A stretch of DNA of 64,000 nt from Dyadobacter crusticola DSM 16708 (GTDB lineage Bacteria > Bacteroidota > Bacteroidia > Cytophagales > Spirosomataceae). The notes beneath the pieces were generated by a model. That model was not told where the DNA came from and did not search any database. It worked only from the letters and a program-made list of their open reading frames with translations. The stretch spans positions 419,990 through 483,989 of the forward strand of contig NZ_JNJB01000006.1 in the NCBI RefSeq assembly GCF_000701505.1, read 5' to 3'. A program made the translations under genes and the position numbers. Shown here piece after piece: positions 1 through 9,332 of the stretch. The first letter of the stretch is position 1, and the number at the start of each line of letters is the position of its first letter.

Positions 1-1821
1 CCGAAGGAAAAGGTGACGGTAACATTCAAAAGCAAAAGTAGGAGTACGCTCACCGGGGCGGATGGTAAATGGAGCATCCAATTGCCTGCCCAGCCTGCGG
101 GGACGGGTTTTGAAATGCTCATAAAAGGCAGGAACGAGATCAGGATCAGGAACATAGCATTCGGGGATGTGTGGCTTTGTAATGGACAAAGTAATATGGT
201 GATCAACATGGAGCGTGTTAAAGAGCGCTACCCCGAGGATATTGCCACCGCCGACTATCCGCAGATCCGCAACTTTTTTATCCCCACATTAACCGATCTG
301 AATGGCCCGCAACAGGATTTTCCAAGCGCAGAATGGAAGGTAGCCAATCCTGAGAACGTGCTCAGCTTCGGCGCGGTCGCCTATTTTTTCGCGAGAGATC
401 TTTATGATCAATATAAAGTGCCGATCGGCATCATCAACAGCTCGGTAGGCGGCACGCCCATTGAAGCCTGGATCAGCGAAGGTGGCTACAAAGATTTTGT
501 TGACATTCAAAAGGTTATTAATCAAAATAAAGACACTGCCTACGTTCGGGAAAGGAAGCAGAGCACGGTTACCAATGCGCCAAGGCCACCTAAACCAACC
601 GATACAGGACTTACCGAGCATTGGGAAAGCGAATCCTATCAGCCCAAAGGCTGGCGGAACTTCAACATTCCGGGATATTGGGAAGATCAGGGATTGAAAA
701 ATCTGAACGGCGTCGTGTGGTTTCGCAGGGAATTTGAAGTGCCTGAAAGCTGGATCGGTAAGCCGGTAAAGCTGTATATGGGACGCATTGTGGATGCGGA
801 TGAAATGTTCGTTAACGGCGAGAAAATAGGGAATGTAACTTATCAGTATCCGCCACGTCGCTACGAAATTCCCGCTGGCTTGCTGAGATCGGGAAAGAAT
901 ACATTTGTGGTCCGGGTTACCAATACGGCTAAAAAAGGCGGCTTTGTACCTGATAAACCCTATTTTATGACGGCTAACGACCAGCGGATTGATCTGAAAG
1001 GGACCTGGCAATACAAAGTAGGACAGGTTTTTGAGTCAGCTCCAAGGAGAGATCCTGAGCAAGCTCCTTTTGTCACTCAAAACCAACCTGCGGCACTATA
1101 TAATGCGATGATCGCGCCATTGTTGCCTATGAAGCTGAAAGGGTTTCTTTGGTATCAGGGGGAGTCGAATGTGGATGATCCGAAGCCTTATTACACACTT
1201 TTACCTGCATTGATCAACAATCGGCGCAGGCTTTGGAATGACGATAACCTGCCTTTTCTGGTTGTGCAGCTGCCCAATTTCCAGGATATCGATTTTACAC
1301 CCGCAGAGAGCAACATGGCGCTGCTGAGGGAAGCTCAGAACCGGGCATTGACATTGAAAAATACGGCTGTCACGGTGACGCTGGACCTGGGAGAATGGAA
1401 TGACATTCACCCGTTAAACAAAAAAGACATTGGAAAGAGACTGGCGCTGTCTGCCAGAAACCTGGCTTATGGAGACAAGCATGTGGTTTACAGCGGCCCG
1501 ACACTGAAATCACAAAGCATAACAGGCGACAAGATCATTCTCACTTTCGACCATGTTGCAGATGGAATCAAGTCGATGGACGGTGAAACATTGCGTTGGT
1601 TTGCCATTGCAGGGGATGATAAGAAATTCGTTTGGGCCAACGCGAAAATCCTGGGAAAAGATCAGATCGAGCTGAGCAGTGAAACCGTGAAAACGCCCAA
1701 ATACATTCGCTATGCCTGGCAGGATAATCCGGAAGGCATTAATTTATATAACTCAGCCAACCTTCCTGCGTCGCCATTCAGGACGGACATTGATGGAGGG
1801 GCAAACCTGGGGTCGGAATAA
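1..1821 (+). CDS. Sialate O-acetylesterase-family (SGNH) carbohydrate acetylesterase, 5' end cut by window
   Basis: The frame is open from base 1 (PKEKVTVTF...), so the true start lies outside the window and about 606 residues are visible. The SGNH nucleophile motif GQSNM sits about 62 visible residues in (Ser codon near base 190). A GESN motif follows near base 1160 and the catalytic Asp/His pair (DIHP) near base 1405. A galactose-binding-like beta-sandwich insert (FRREFEVP...LYMGRIVDADEMFVNG) lies between the two halves, as is usual in this family. The family removes O-acetyl groups from sugars. The GH67 alpha-glucuronidase 21 bp downstream makes an acetyl-xylan or acetylglucuronoxylan substrate more likely than sialic acid; that is inference. 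Probably periplasmic, but the signal peptide is not in view. Confidence 0.88.
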   Translation, partial: PKEKVTVTFKSKSRSTLTGADGKWSIQLPAQPAGTGFEMLIKGRNEIRIRNIAFGDVWLCNGQSNMVINMERVKERYPEDIATADYPQIRNFFIPTLTDLNGPQQDFPSAEWKVANPENVLSFGAVAYFFARDLYDQYKVPIGIINSSVGGTPIEAWISEGGYKDFVDIQKVINQNKDTAYVRERKQSTVTNAPRPPKPTDTGLTEHWESESYQPKGWRNFNIPGYWEDQGLKNLNGVVWFRREFEVPESWIGKPVKLYMGRIVDADEMFVNGEKIGNVTYQYPPRRYEIPAGLLRSGKNTFVVRVTNTAKKGGFVPDKPYFMTANDQRIDLKGTWQYKVGQVFESAPRRDPEQAPFVTQNQPAALYNAMIAPLLPMKLKGFLWYQGESNVDDPKPYYTLLPALINNRRRLWNDDNLPFLVVQLPNFQDIDFTPAESNMALLREAQNRALTLKNTAVTVTLDLGEWNDIHPLNKKDIGKRLALSARNLAYGDKHVVYSGPTLKSQSITGDKIILTFDHVADGIKSMDGETLRWFAIAGDDKKFVWANAKILGKDQIELSSETVKTPKYIRYAWQDNPEGINLYNSANLPASPFRTDIDGGANLGSE

Positions 1822-1842
1822 GTTATTTTTACAAAATCAATT

Positions 1843-3975
1843 ATGATCAAAAGCATTCTATTGCTCATTTTCAGCTGCTTTTTATTTGGTGCAAAATCAT
1901 TTGCGGCTGATCCGTTGTCATCAGATGGCAACGACGGATACCGGCTCTGGCTTAAATATAAGCGGGTCACAAATGCATCTGTCAGGGCTGAATATCTGAG
2001 ATATACCACTTTCATTGGTCAGCCTGCGAAAGGGGAAATTCTGGAAAGTGCATCCAGGGAGCTGCAAATGGGATTAGGCAAACTCCTGGGTAAATCCGTC
2101 AATGTAACTAACGCATTTGCCTCAAAGTCAGGCGGGATTATTTTAAAAATAGAATCTGGCGCCGATTCTACGCAACAAGCGGATGGTTATTACATCCAGC
2201 TTGCGGGCGGCAACATTGTAATAAGTTCAAGATCGGAAAGCGGCATTCTTTACGGGACATTTGCATTGCTCCGCCACATGCAAATGCAGTTGCCGATCAG
2301 GGGCCTGAGCATTGCAAGCAGCCCCAAAGTGCGTTACAGGATGCTGAACCATTGGGATAATCCTGATGGAACGATCGAGCGTGGTTACGCAGGCGGCTCG
2401 CTCTGGAAATGGTATGAGCTGCCCGAGCGTGTCGATCCGCGTTACACGGACTATGCCAGGGCGAATGCTTCCTTAGGGATTAATGGAACTGTGCTGAATA
2501 ATGTCAACGCCAGCGCACGTTTTATGTCGCAGGAATACATTATGAAGGTTGCAGCGGTGGCGAATGTGATGCGGAAATACGGAATTAAGACCTACCTATC
2601 CGTGTATTTCGCTGCGCCTAAAACCCTGGGCGTGCTGAAAACTTCCGATCCGCTCGACCCGCAGGTGCGTGCTTGGTGGAAAGAAAAGGTGGCTCAGATT
2701 TATAAAGAGATCCCTGACTTCGGTGGTTTTTTAGTGAAAGCAAATTCGGAGGGAGAGCCAGGTCCGCAGGATTATGGAAGGACGCATGCCGACGGTGCCA
2801 ACATGCTGGCCGAAGCGTTCAAGCCTTACGACGGCATTGTGGTATGGCGCGCATTCGTTTACAAAGCCGATCCAAATGCAGATCGTTTCAAGGCGGCTTA
2901 CGAAGAATTTGTGCCGCTCGATGGGAAGTTTGATCCCAGGGTTATCGTGCAGGTAAAGAATGGCCCTATTGATTTCCAACCGCGTGAGCCATTCTCGCCA
3001 TTGTTTGGAAATATGCCTAAAACGCCACTGGGAATGGAATTTCAGCTCACGCAGGAATACCTGGGTTTCGCTACGCACGCGGTATATGAAGCGCCTATCT
3101 TCAAAGAATGTCTGGATGCGGATACTTATGTGAGCGGAAAAGGATCAACCGTAGCGAAGGTTGTAGATGGAAGCCTGCACGGTTATACGCGCACGCTCAT
3201 GGCGGGTGTGGCCAACACAGGTAACAGCCGTAACTGGACAGGACATCCGCTCGCACAAGCCAACTGGTATGCATTCGGCAGGTTGAGCTGGGATCACGAG
3301 CTTAGTTCGGAGCAGATAGCGCGGGAATGGGCCGCGCTGACTTTGACCCAAAACCAAAAAGCAAGCGGGCACATTGTCGAACTGATGTTACGGTCAAGAG
3401 AGATTTACGTCGATTATAACACCCCGCTTGGCCTTTCCCGGCCCTGGATGGGCGTACATTTTGCACCCGAACCCTGGCAAAACAAAGGCTCGCGCCCGGA
3501 CTGGACGGCAGTATATTACCATCGCGCCGATTCGGCAGGATTAGGCTTCGACCGAACTGCTGCGGGAAGCAATGCATTAGCGCAATATAGACCAGAAGTA
3601 CAGCAACAGTGGAGCAACCCCGACCAAACACCTTTGCCGTATCTGCTTTGGTTTCACCATGTACGCTGGGATAAAAAGCTCAGCACCGGCCGGTCACTTT
3701 GGGAAGAGCTGTGCACGCGGTTTTATACCGGCGCTGATTCGGTCGTGTGGATGCAGAAGCAATGGGATCTGGCAAAAGAAAGCATTGATCCGCAGGTTTA
3801 TACAGATGTTGCGGAGCGCCTGAAAGTGCAGCGCCGGGAGGCGATCTGGTGGCGGGATGCCTGGGTTTTGTATCTGCAAACATTTGCCAAACAACCCATC
3901 CCGGCCCCCTTCGAACCACCCAGGCAAACTTTGGAGGATGTGAAAAAATCTGTGAATGTGTATCTGATGAGGTGA
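1843..3975 (+). CDS. Alpha-glucuronidase, glycoside hydrolase family 67
   Basis: This 710-residue protein has a signal peptide (residues 1-21, cleavage after SFA), an N-terminal GH67 domain (about 30-140), a TIM barrel (about 150-465) and a helical C-terminal domain. The GH67 hallmarks are visible: VKANSEGEPGP with the probable catalytic acid Glu303, GPIDFQPREP with Asp377, and LTQEYLG with Glu405. The Asp-Glu spacing of 28 matches what I recall for the Cellvibrio enzyme. GH67 enzymes release (4-O-methyl-)glucuronic acid from the non-reducing end of aldouronic acids made from glucuronoxylan. It directly follows the acetylesterase gene, so both probably share a transcript for hemicellulose side-chain removal in the periplasm. 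Confidence 0.95.
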   Translation: MIKSILLLIFSCFLFGAKSFAADPLSSDGNDGYRLWLKYKRVTNASVRAEYLRYTTFIGQPAKGEILESASRELQMGLGKLLGKSVNVTNAFASKSGGIILKIESGADSTQQADGYYIQLAGGNIVISSRSESGILYGTFALLRHMQMQLPIRGLSIASSPKVRYRMLNHWDNPDGTIERGYAGGSLWKWYELPERVDPRYTDYARANASLGINGTVLNNVNASARFMSQEYIMKVAAVANVMRKYGIKTYLSVYFAAPKTLGVLKTSDPLDPQVRAWWKEKVAQIYKEIPDFGGFLVKANSEGEPGPQDYGRTHADGANMLAEAFKPYDGIVVWRAFVYKADPNADRFKAAYEEFVPLDGKFDPRVIVQVKNGPIDFQPREPFSPLFGNMPKTPLGMEFQLTQEYLGFATHAVYEAPIFKECLDADTYVSGKGSTVAKVVDGSLHGYTRTLMAGVANTGNSRNWTGHPLAQANWYAFGRLSWDHELSSEQIAREWAALTLTQNQKASGHIVELMLRSREIYVDYNTPLGLSRPWMGVHFAPEPWQNKGSRPDWTAVYYHRADSAGLGFDRTAAGSNALAQYRPEVQQQWSNPDQTPLPYLLWFHHVRWDKKLSTGRSLWEELCTRFYTGADSVVWMQKQWDLAKESIDPQVYTDVAERLKVQRREAIWWRDAWVLYLQTFAKQPIPAPFEPPRQTLEDVKKSVNVYLMR

Positions 3976-3994
3976 GTAGATACCTCAGCGGCCT

Positions 3995-4044
3995 TCTGGC
4001 ACCTGGCGCCAGATCAAACTGGCATAAACGCCCGGCGTGCCAGA
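3995..4044. terminator. Branched hairpin downstream of GH67 gene
   Basis: TCTGGCAC (3995-4002) pairs perfectly with GTGCCAGA (4037-4044), and GGCG/CGCC can pair inside. It lies 20 bp after the GH67 stop. There is no U-run, so it is a terminator-like or mRNA-end structure rather than a classical intrinsic terminator. The rest of the 258-bp gap to the next gene shows no gene. Confidence 0.4.
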
Positions 4045-4233
4045 TTCTGATCATAACAGCTTATCAACATTTGTCCTACATCAATATTTATTTACATTCC
4101 GGTATGTGACAGTGGTGGGAAATGGGCTTTAAATAGCTACTTTGCGATGTTTAAATAGCGAGTTTTACTCATCAGTGGCACCAACTAGTTTTGATCATCA
4201 GATACAAGGTGACCTGCACGGCTTGACGAATCT

Positions 4234-5970
4234 TTGGAAAGAAGAATTCGAGGCAAAGCGACGTGGGGTAACAGGATATTTTGCTTTACATTTCTGATTT
4301 GTTACCCGTTAACCTCCATTCTCTACTACCTGAATGGGAACCCCGATTATCAGTCTATTCTTCTGATACAATTGGTATGCAGCAGTGTGGTAGCAGTGCT
4401 CATTTTCCTACATTTCAGAGGAAAAATCAACAGTCAGCAGGCTTCTTTTTACAGCCGGATCCTGTTAATTATTTTTCATTCATTTATCCTGGCCCGCTTT
4501 CAGACCCTCTACTACTATGACATGAGCATCAATCTGACGCTACAGCTGATATTTTCCATCTGGGTGTTGCATTGGAAGTTCAGTTACGCCCTGATCAGTT
4601 CGGTAGCCACCATTCTATTTTTCTCTATTGCGCTTTATATCAAAGGCGAAGATGTGTTGATTCATTTTTTAAGGGAAGGCGGGTTTTTCTATTTTCTCGG
4701 ACAAAGCGTTTTTCCATTGGTTTCGCAAATGCGCTATAACAAGCAATACCGGGAGTTTGTCTATGTCAACAGCTTGCAGATACAGAACAAAGAGCTCGAA
4801 AAGCAAAACCAGCTGGCAAAGGAGGCAATGCAGGCCAAATCCGACTTCCTCTCTATTATGAGCCACGAGATCAGGACTCCGCTCAATGGGATCGTAGGGG
4901 TTGTTCACCTGATGCTTCAGGAGGATTTGCGGACTGATTTCCAAAAAGAGTTGGTCGGTACTTTAAAGTTTTCGTCTGATCACCTGATGGCGGTAGTAAA
5001 TGATGTTCTTGACTTTAATAAGATAGACTCCAATCACGTAAAGCTTGCCAGGGAACCCTTCAACCTTTATGCTTCGCTCAAAAATCTTGAAAAAACGTTC
5101 ATTCCACGCGCGCAGGAAAAGGGACTTGAGTTGATCTTTGAAATTGATCAATCCCTGCCAGCGCACCTGACCGGCGACCAGCTTCGGCTTAACCAGATCC
5201 TTACCAATTTGATCCACAATGCCATTAAATTCACGGAAAAGGGATTTGTAAAGCTGGCGGTCAGGGAACACAGAAGGGATGAAAGCCATATATCGTTACA
5301 TTTTGCAATCACCGATTCGGGCGTCGGCATTCCGCTGGAAGATCAATCTTCCATCTTTGAAATTTTTGTGCAAAGTAGTACCGAGGCAAAGCGTGGCAAT
5401 CGCGGAACGGGAATCGGACTGGCTATTACCAGAGAACTTTTGCGACTTTTTGGAAGTGAAATCAGCTTAGAAAGCGCGCTGGGGCTTGGATCGTGTTTTT
5501 CTTTCACGATTGATTTCCCATTTTCCAATCAGCAATGGGTAGAAGAAAAGCCGACTGGTGTGCCCATAGTGCTGCCCGCAGCGAAGGTTTTGGTTGTGGA
5601 TGACAATGCCGTTAATATACTGTTTGCCACAAATCTGCTCAAAAAGATCGGTTTGCAATACGATCAGGCCGAGAATGGCTGTGAGGCAGTAGAACGGTTC
5701 AACAGTGAACATTACGACCTGATATTGATGGACCTCAAAATGCCGCTGATGGATGGTTTTGAAGCTACTCAGATCATCCGCGCGCAGGGCTCCACGATAC
5801 CTGCAATCGCATTGACAGCTTCTGCGTTTACTGATGAGCGTGACAAGGCGCTGGCGAGTGGTTTTTCCGGGTATCTGGCAAAGCCTTTTCTTCCCAAGGA
5901 TTTCTACGATATCCTTTTTACATTTCTCAAAACGGAAGACCTCAGCAAACTGCCCGAAACGACTGTATAG
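4234..5970 (+). CDS. Hybrid sensor histidine kinase / response regulator, membrane-bound
   Basis: This 578-residue protein has about six hydrophobic segments in residues 14-165 with little extracytoplasmic sequence, then a short coiled region and the kinase core. The H-box SHEIRTPLNG gives His211. The N-box (LRLNQILTNLIHNAIKF, about 310-326), the G1 box (DSGVGIP) and the G2 box (GTGIGLAI) are all intact. A C-terminal receiver (about 450-565) carries VDD, phospho-acceptor Asp500 (LILMDLKMP) and the conserved Lys (LAKPF). A TTG start is assigned because the frame opens after a stop at 4210-4212 and the first in-frame ATG lies inside the membrane domain. The gene stands alone, so its partner and output are unknown. 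The receiver suggests phosphorelay. Confidence 0.9.
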   Translation: MERRIRGKATWGNRIFCFTFLICYPLTSILYYLNGNPDYQSILLIQLVCSSVVAVLIFLHFRGKINSQQASFYSRILLIIFHSFILARFQTLYYYDMSINLTLQLIFSIWVLHWKFSYALISSVATILFFSIALYIKGEDVLIHFLREGGFFYFLGQSVFPLVSQMRYNKQYREFVYVNSLQIQNKELEKQNQLAKEAMQAKSDFLSIMSHEIRTPLNGIVGVVHLMLQEDLRTDFQKELVGTLKFSSDHLMAVVNDVLDFNKIDSNHVKLAREPFNLYASLKNLEKTFIPRAQEKGLELIFEIDQSLPAHLTGDQLRLNQILTNLIHNAIKFTEKGFVKLAVREHRRDESHISLHFAITDSGVGIPLEDQSSIFEIFVQSSTEAKRGNRGTGIGLAITRELLRLFGSEISLESALGLGSCFSFTIDFPFSNQQWVEEKPTGVPIVLPAAKVLVVDDNAVNILFATNLLKKIGLQYDQAENGCEAVERFNSEHYDLILMDLKMPLMDGFEATQIIRAQGSTIPAIALTASAFTDERDKALASGFSGYLAKPFLPKDFYDILFTFLKTEDLSKLPETTV

Positions 5971-6019
5971 GGTTTGACGAGGGTTTTCTTAACAGCACAC
6001 AATGCTGGCAGCGGCAGCT

Positions 6020-6709
6020 TCATTCTGCGTCGGTAATGAGCTCCCCTGCAAAAGACCTCAGATCTGCTTTGCTGGCAATCGTTTTCTTTTCGTGATGTTC
6101 GTGATGGAAGTCTTCAAGCTTTTGCAGCAAGTATTGCAGGGTCAGCTTTTCGGACAAGGTTAATTTACCGTTGATCATTTTGCCGACGTGGTTCATATCT
6201 TCAAATACCTTGTAAAGCAGCTGTCTTCCTGCTTCGGTAATGGCGATCTGCTTGCTCCTTTTGTCCTTTAAATCATCCCATTGCTTTACCAACCCGGCAG
6301 CGAGCAGCCGTCTGATCACTTCGGTACCTGAGGTTTTCTCCTGTAAATTATAACTGATCAGCTCACTTTTAGAAAGGTGATCGTGGGTCAGCAGAATGGC
6401 GAGGCCCGTGAAATCCTCGGCAGTGAGCAGCGGCGTGCCTTCGAGGGCTTTTTTAATGTAAGACTTCGCATAGCGGCTCATATATACAAATAGCCGGCCG
6501 ATATTGTTGTCGAGTTGAAAGGCATTCTGCTGTGCAGTGCTTTCCTGTTTTCCAAATCTTACATCATGACCGCTATGCTCGGCCGGCTTGCTGAGCGAAT
6601 GGACCAGGAAGCCGGCGAAGTCCTGAATGGTTACCTCGCGGCCCGGGTTTTCCTGCTCGGCTTCTTCCACGAGAGTAATCAGTTCATGAATAAGCTTGTA
6701 TGATTTCAT
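6020..6709 (-). CDS. MarR-family transcriptional regulator
   Basis: This 229-residue protein has a winged-helix core at roughly residues 75-210, with a recognition-helix region (LQEKTSGTEVIRRLLAAGLV) and a wing ending in DKRSKQIAITEAGRQLL, the typical MarR C-terminal signature. An N-terminal extension of about 70 residues is longer than in most MarR proteins and I cannot assign it. It is the last gene of a five-gene minus-strand operon and overlaps the preceding FAD oxidoreductase by 4 bp (ATGA). It may therefore control that operon, perhaps through the repeats at 10048-10097. The ligand is unknown. Confidence 0.88.
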   Translation of the reverse strand: MKSYKLIHELITLVEEAEQENPGREVTIQDFAGFLVHSLSKPAEHSGHDVRFGKQESTAQQNAFQLDNNIGRLFVYMSRYAKSYIKKALEGTPLLTAEDFTGLAILLTHDHLSKSELISYNLQEKTSGTEVIRRLLAAGLVKQWDDLKDKRSKQIAITEAGRQLLYKVFEDMNHVGKMINGKLTLSEKLTLQYLLQKLEDFHHEHHEKKTIASKADLRSFAGELITDAE

Positions 6710-7962
6710 GCCGGCGAATTTTGGCTCATTAATATTGCTTCTGCGGCGAGTCTTCCGCTTTTCATAGCGGCGTTGATCGACCCGTTCATCAAATGGTCAC
6801 CGCAAATAAAGCAATGCGGACTTAATTTCATCATTCGCTGGTCAGGTTCATTGGTCACACGGTCGTCGTCGGGCAAAGCATAATCGATATGGTAGGTTTT
6901 CAGGTGTTTCCATTGCATTGCGCCGGGAAACCAGATTTGCATCTCACGTAAAACATCAGCCCGGAGCTGTGCGCTTTTTGCAGAGGAGTGATTGCCGACC
7001 AGCGATAATGAGATCAGGGATTGTCCTTTCTTGGAATAACCCGGAGCGACCTGGTCCATTACGGCAATGTTGTTGACCAGTTTGTTGGGTAATGCATTCA
7101 AAGCAATCACCGGCGCCGCATAAGGTTTGCTGGCAGCGGTGAAATACATATTCGTCACGGAATGGTAAGATGCCGGCGCGCGGCGAAAAGGACCGGGAAT
7201 TTCGAGCTGGTCTGTGGCAATAAGGATGTTTTTTGCCTGGTAAATGGACCCGGATAATGTTTTTACCTTGTTTTCATCAATCCCAACCACTTCTTGATAC
7301 AAGATAAGCTCCGCCGATGTAAGTCCTTTTGCTAACTGCTGCGGGATCATACCCATTCCTTTCGCCGGCACAGCAGTATCACCCTCGCTGAACATTTTGA
7401 ATACAAATTCGAACATGCGGCTGGATGTGCTCAGCTTGTCTTCGAGGAAGATCCCGCTCATGAATGGTTTGAAGAACTGGCGGATAATCCGCCGGCTGAA
7501 CCCGAAATTTTCCAGGTAGGAGAGGGTAGTGACTTCACTGCCGGAGAAGATCTCCTCGATACTCTTGCCCGCGAGCTTCAATTTCAGCCCCAGCATTCGG
7601 AATTTATCGTTTAATGTACCCGCCGAGGAGCTTAATGTACTGAGCAAGGTGCCAGGCTGCCTGGCGGGATCGCCGATTTTTGTGCGGCCCTTTTCGTTCA
7701 GGATCAATGCACCAGGATCAAACTTGCGCAAGTCCAGGGCGTCATAGTCCAAAAAGCGCTGCGTTTCCGGGTAAGCCGTTAACAAAACCTGGAATCCTCT
7801 GTCCAGAAGGAAGCCATCAACCTCCTCCGTTCTCACTCTGCCTCCTATCTGGCCAGAAGCTTCCAGTATCTTTATAGACTTACCAGCAGTTTTCAGTACC
7901 CGCGCAGCTGTTAAGCCCGCTAATCCTGCACCGATAATGATTACGTCAGTCTGATGTTCCAT
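6706..7962 (-). CDS. FAD-dependent oxidoreductase of the amine oxidase / protoporphyrinogen oxidase-like family
   Basis: The 418 residues start with a dinucleotide-binding Rossmann motif (VIIIGAGLAGLTAARVL), followed by the second FAD motif with GGR (SGQIGGRVRTEE) and a C-terminal FAD-closing segment (FICGDHLMNGSINAAMKSGRLAAE). This architecture is shared by NAD(P)-binding flavin monooxidases, carotenoid desaturase-like and protoporphyrinogen oxidase-like proteins. The exact substrate cannot be read from sequence. It lies between a flavin reductase gene and the MarR gene, so an FAD-using redox step coupled to the operon's flavin and pterin functions is a reasonable inference. Confidence 0.85.
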   Translation of the reverse strand: MEHQTDVIIIGAGLAGLTAARVLKTAGKSIKILEASGQIGGRVRTEEVDGFLLDRGFQVLLTAYPETQRFLDYDALDLRKFDPGALILNEKGRTKIGDPARQPGTLLSTLSSSAGTLNDKFRMLGLKLKLAGKSIEEIFSGSEVTTLSYLENFGFSRRIIRQFFKPFMSGIFLEDKLSTSSRMFEFVFKMFSEGDTAVPAKGMGMIPQQLAKGLTSAELILYQEVVGIDENKVKTLSGSIYQAKNILIATDQLEIPGPFRRAPASYHSVTNMYFTAASKPYAAPVIALNALPNKLVNNIAVMDQVAPGYSKKGQSLISLSLVGNHSSAKSAQLRADVLREMQIWFPGAMQWKHLKTYHIDYALPDDDRVTNEPDQRMMKLSPHCFICGDHLMNGSINAAMKSGRLAAEAILMSQNSPA

Positions 7963-7968
7963 AATCGT

Positions 7969-8613
7969 TCAGTTTGCACTGGTTAATTCACTCGGCTCAA
8001 CCCCTGGCTTCGCATAAGCAAGCCGTCCGACAGGCTGCGGAAGAAAGTAAGCATCCAGGCCCGCTACTGTCATGGTACCTGCGCTGATATGATCTATGGT
8101 ACCGTCCTCGCCAATAAGCGAATCATCTGCCAGAATCTCCACAATTTCGCCGACAACGATCGTTGTACTGTTAATTTCCATATCAATGATCTCACGCAGC
8201 TTCAAACCGATCCGGACTGTCGACTCAGCCACGAAGGGCGCATTGAAGCCGCTGATATATTTCTTTTCAAATCCGCAAGCCTCAAACTCCGATACGCCGG
8301 ATGGATAACTGGCGCTGGTTTGATGGGCCTGTTTGTACCAGGCGGGCAACACGTTGTTCAAGGTATATTGGCCGGTTGCCATGATATTGCGGAGCGTGTC
8401 GTTGTGTTCACGCCCAGGCCGCATTACCATACCGACGAGCGGCGGGTTGGCGCCCAGGTGAAAAGCCGAGCTGATCACGCAAAGATTGGTAACTTTCTCC
8501 TCACTGATCGTGCCCAGCAGGTTCAACGATTTGTACCCAACCAAGCTGTTGATCAGGCAGATCCTGTACTGTTTCTCCAATGCGGCAATCTGCCCGCTCT
8601 TGATATTTTCCAT
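7969..8613 (-). CDS. Flavin reductase-like, FMN-binding split-barrel protein
   Basis: About 214 residues. The N-terminal half has the flavin reductase-like split-barrel signature (NSLVGYKSLNLLGTIS...TNLCVISSAFHLGANPPLVGMVMRPG) and a DTLRNI...YTLNNV stretch. The family binds FMN and reduces free flavin with NAD(P)H or acts as a flavin-dependent reductase. An ATG at 8613 is preferred to an in-frame TTG two codons upstream; it leaves a 2-bp gap to the SDR stop. It sits 6 bp upstream of the FAD oxidoreductase, so the two are translated together and may be functional partners. Confidence 0.85.
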   Translation of the reverse strand: MENIKSGQIAALEKQYRICLINSLVGYKSLNLLGTISEEKVTNLCVISSAFHLGANPPLVGMVMRPGREHNDTLRNIMATGQYTLNNVLPAWYKQAHQTSASYPSGVSEFEACGFEKKYISGFNAPFVAESTVRIGLKLREIIDMEINSTTIVVGEIVEILADDSLIGEDGTIDHISAGTMTVAGLDAYFLPQPVGRLAYAKPGVEPSELTSAN

Positions 8614-8615
8614 TG

Positions 8616-9332
8616 TCAAACGGTTTTTAGTTTGCCCAAACCTCCATCAATGCCAATGACCTGACCGGTTATCCAGCTGCTGTCTTCTGCAAGTAGAAAT
8701 GCGATTGCTCGACTAACATCTTCCGGCTGGCCGAACTTTGCGAGCGGGTGCCTTTTTGCAGAAGCCTCGCGTTTTTCAGGAGAGCTGAGCAGAGTCTGCG
8801 CCATTGGCGTGTCTGTCAGCGATGGCGCGACCACGTTTACCCTTATCCGCTGTGCAGCCAATTCGGCCGCCAGCGATATAGCCAGTCCCTGAACTGCGCC
8901 TTTTGCAGCGGATATACTGGCGTGATATGGTAAGCCCGTATTGGCCGCCACAGAACTGATCAAAACCACGGAAGCTCCTGCGGCGTTTTTCAATTGTTTC
9001 AATGCATGCTGGACCATTAAAGCGGCACCCAGCACATTGAGGCGATAATCGTTCAGGAAATCATCGCTGGTCAGGCGGTTGAAGGGTTTCAGGTTAATGC
9101 TGCCGACCGAGTAAACCAGGCCGTGCAATTGCTCGGGCAAGAAGCCGCTGACCGCATCAAGGTTGCCTGTCATATCGGCTTGCAAATGCTTGATGCCTTC
9201 AGGAAAATCGGCTGGCTTTGTACGCGAAATCACATAAACCAATGCATTGTTTTCGTGTAACATTTTAACCAGTGATAAACCAATACCGGAACTGCCGCCG
9301 ACTACCAGGATATTTTTTCCATTAAAATCCAT
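8616..9332 (-). CDS. Short-chain dehydrogenase/reductase-like protein lacking the catalytic Tyr
   Basis: This 238-residue Rossmann protein has the SDR cofactor motif GGSSGIG (about 12-18), Asn99, Ser126/127 (LISSV), Lys144 and a normal C-terminal IDGG. The usual YxxxK catalytic motif reads ISAAK: Ile140 occupies the Tyr position. The nearest Tyr (136) is eight residues before the Lys instead of four. The NNAG motif is also changed (YSVG). The codons read cleanly on the minus strand, so it is not a frameshift effect. It overlaps the folE stop by 1 bp (TAATG). A pteridine-related reductase or a non-catalytic role is possible. A conserved subfamily without Tyr is what I would expect, but I cannot check it here. 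Confidence 0.87.
   Translation of the reverse strand: MDFNGKNILVVGGSSGIGLSLVKMLHENNALVYVISRTKPADFPEGIKHLQADMTGNLDAVSGFLPEQLHGLVYSVGSINLKPFNRLTSDDFLNDYRLNVLGAALMVQHALKQLKNAAGASVVLISSVAANTGLPYHASISAAKGAVQGLAISLAAELAAQRIRVNVVAPSLTDTPMAQTLLSSPEKREASAKRHPLAKFGQPEDVSRAIAFLLAEDSSWITGQVIGIDGGLGKLKTV

Noticed and set aside
289..1011. Long minus-strand open frame (240 codons) over the acetylesterase gene
   Set aside because: It lies fully antisense to a clearly conserved enzyme, has no recognisable domain and results from codon bias.
8089..8664. Plus-strand open frame of 191 codons over the flavin reductase gene
   Set aside because: Antisense to a conserved split-barrel protein with no domain or promoter support.
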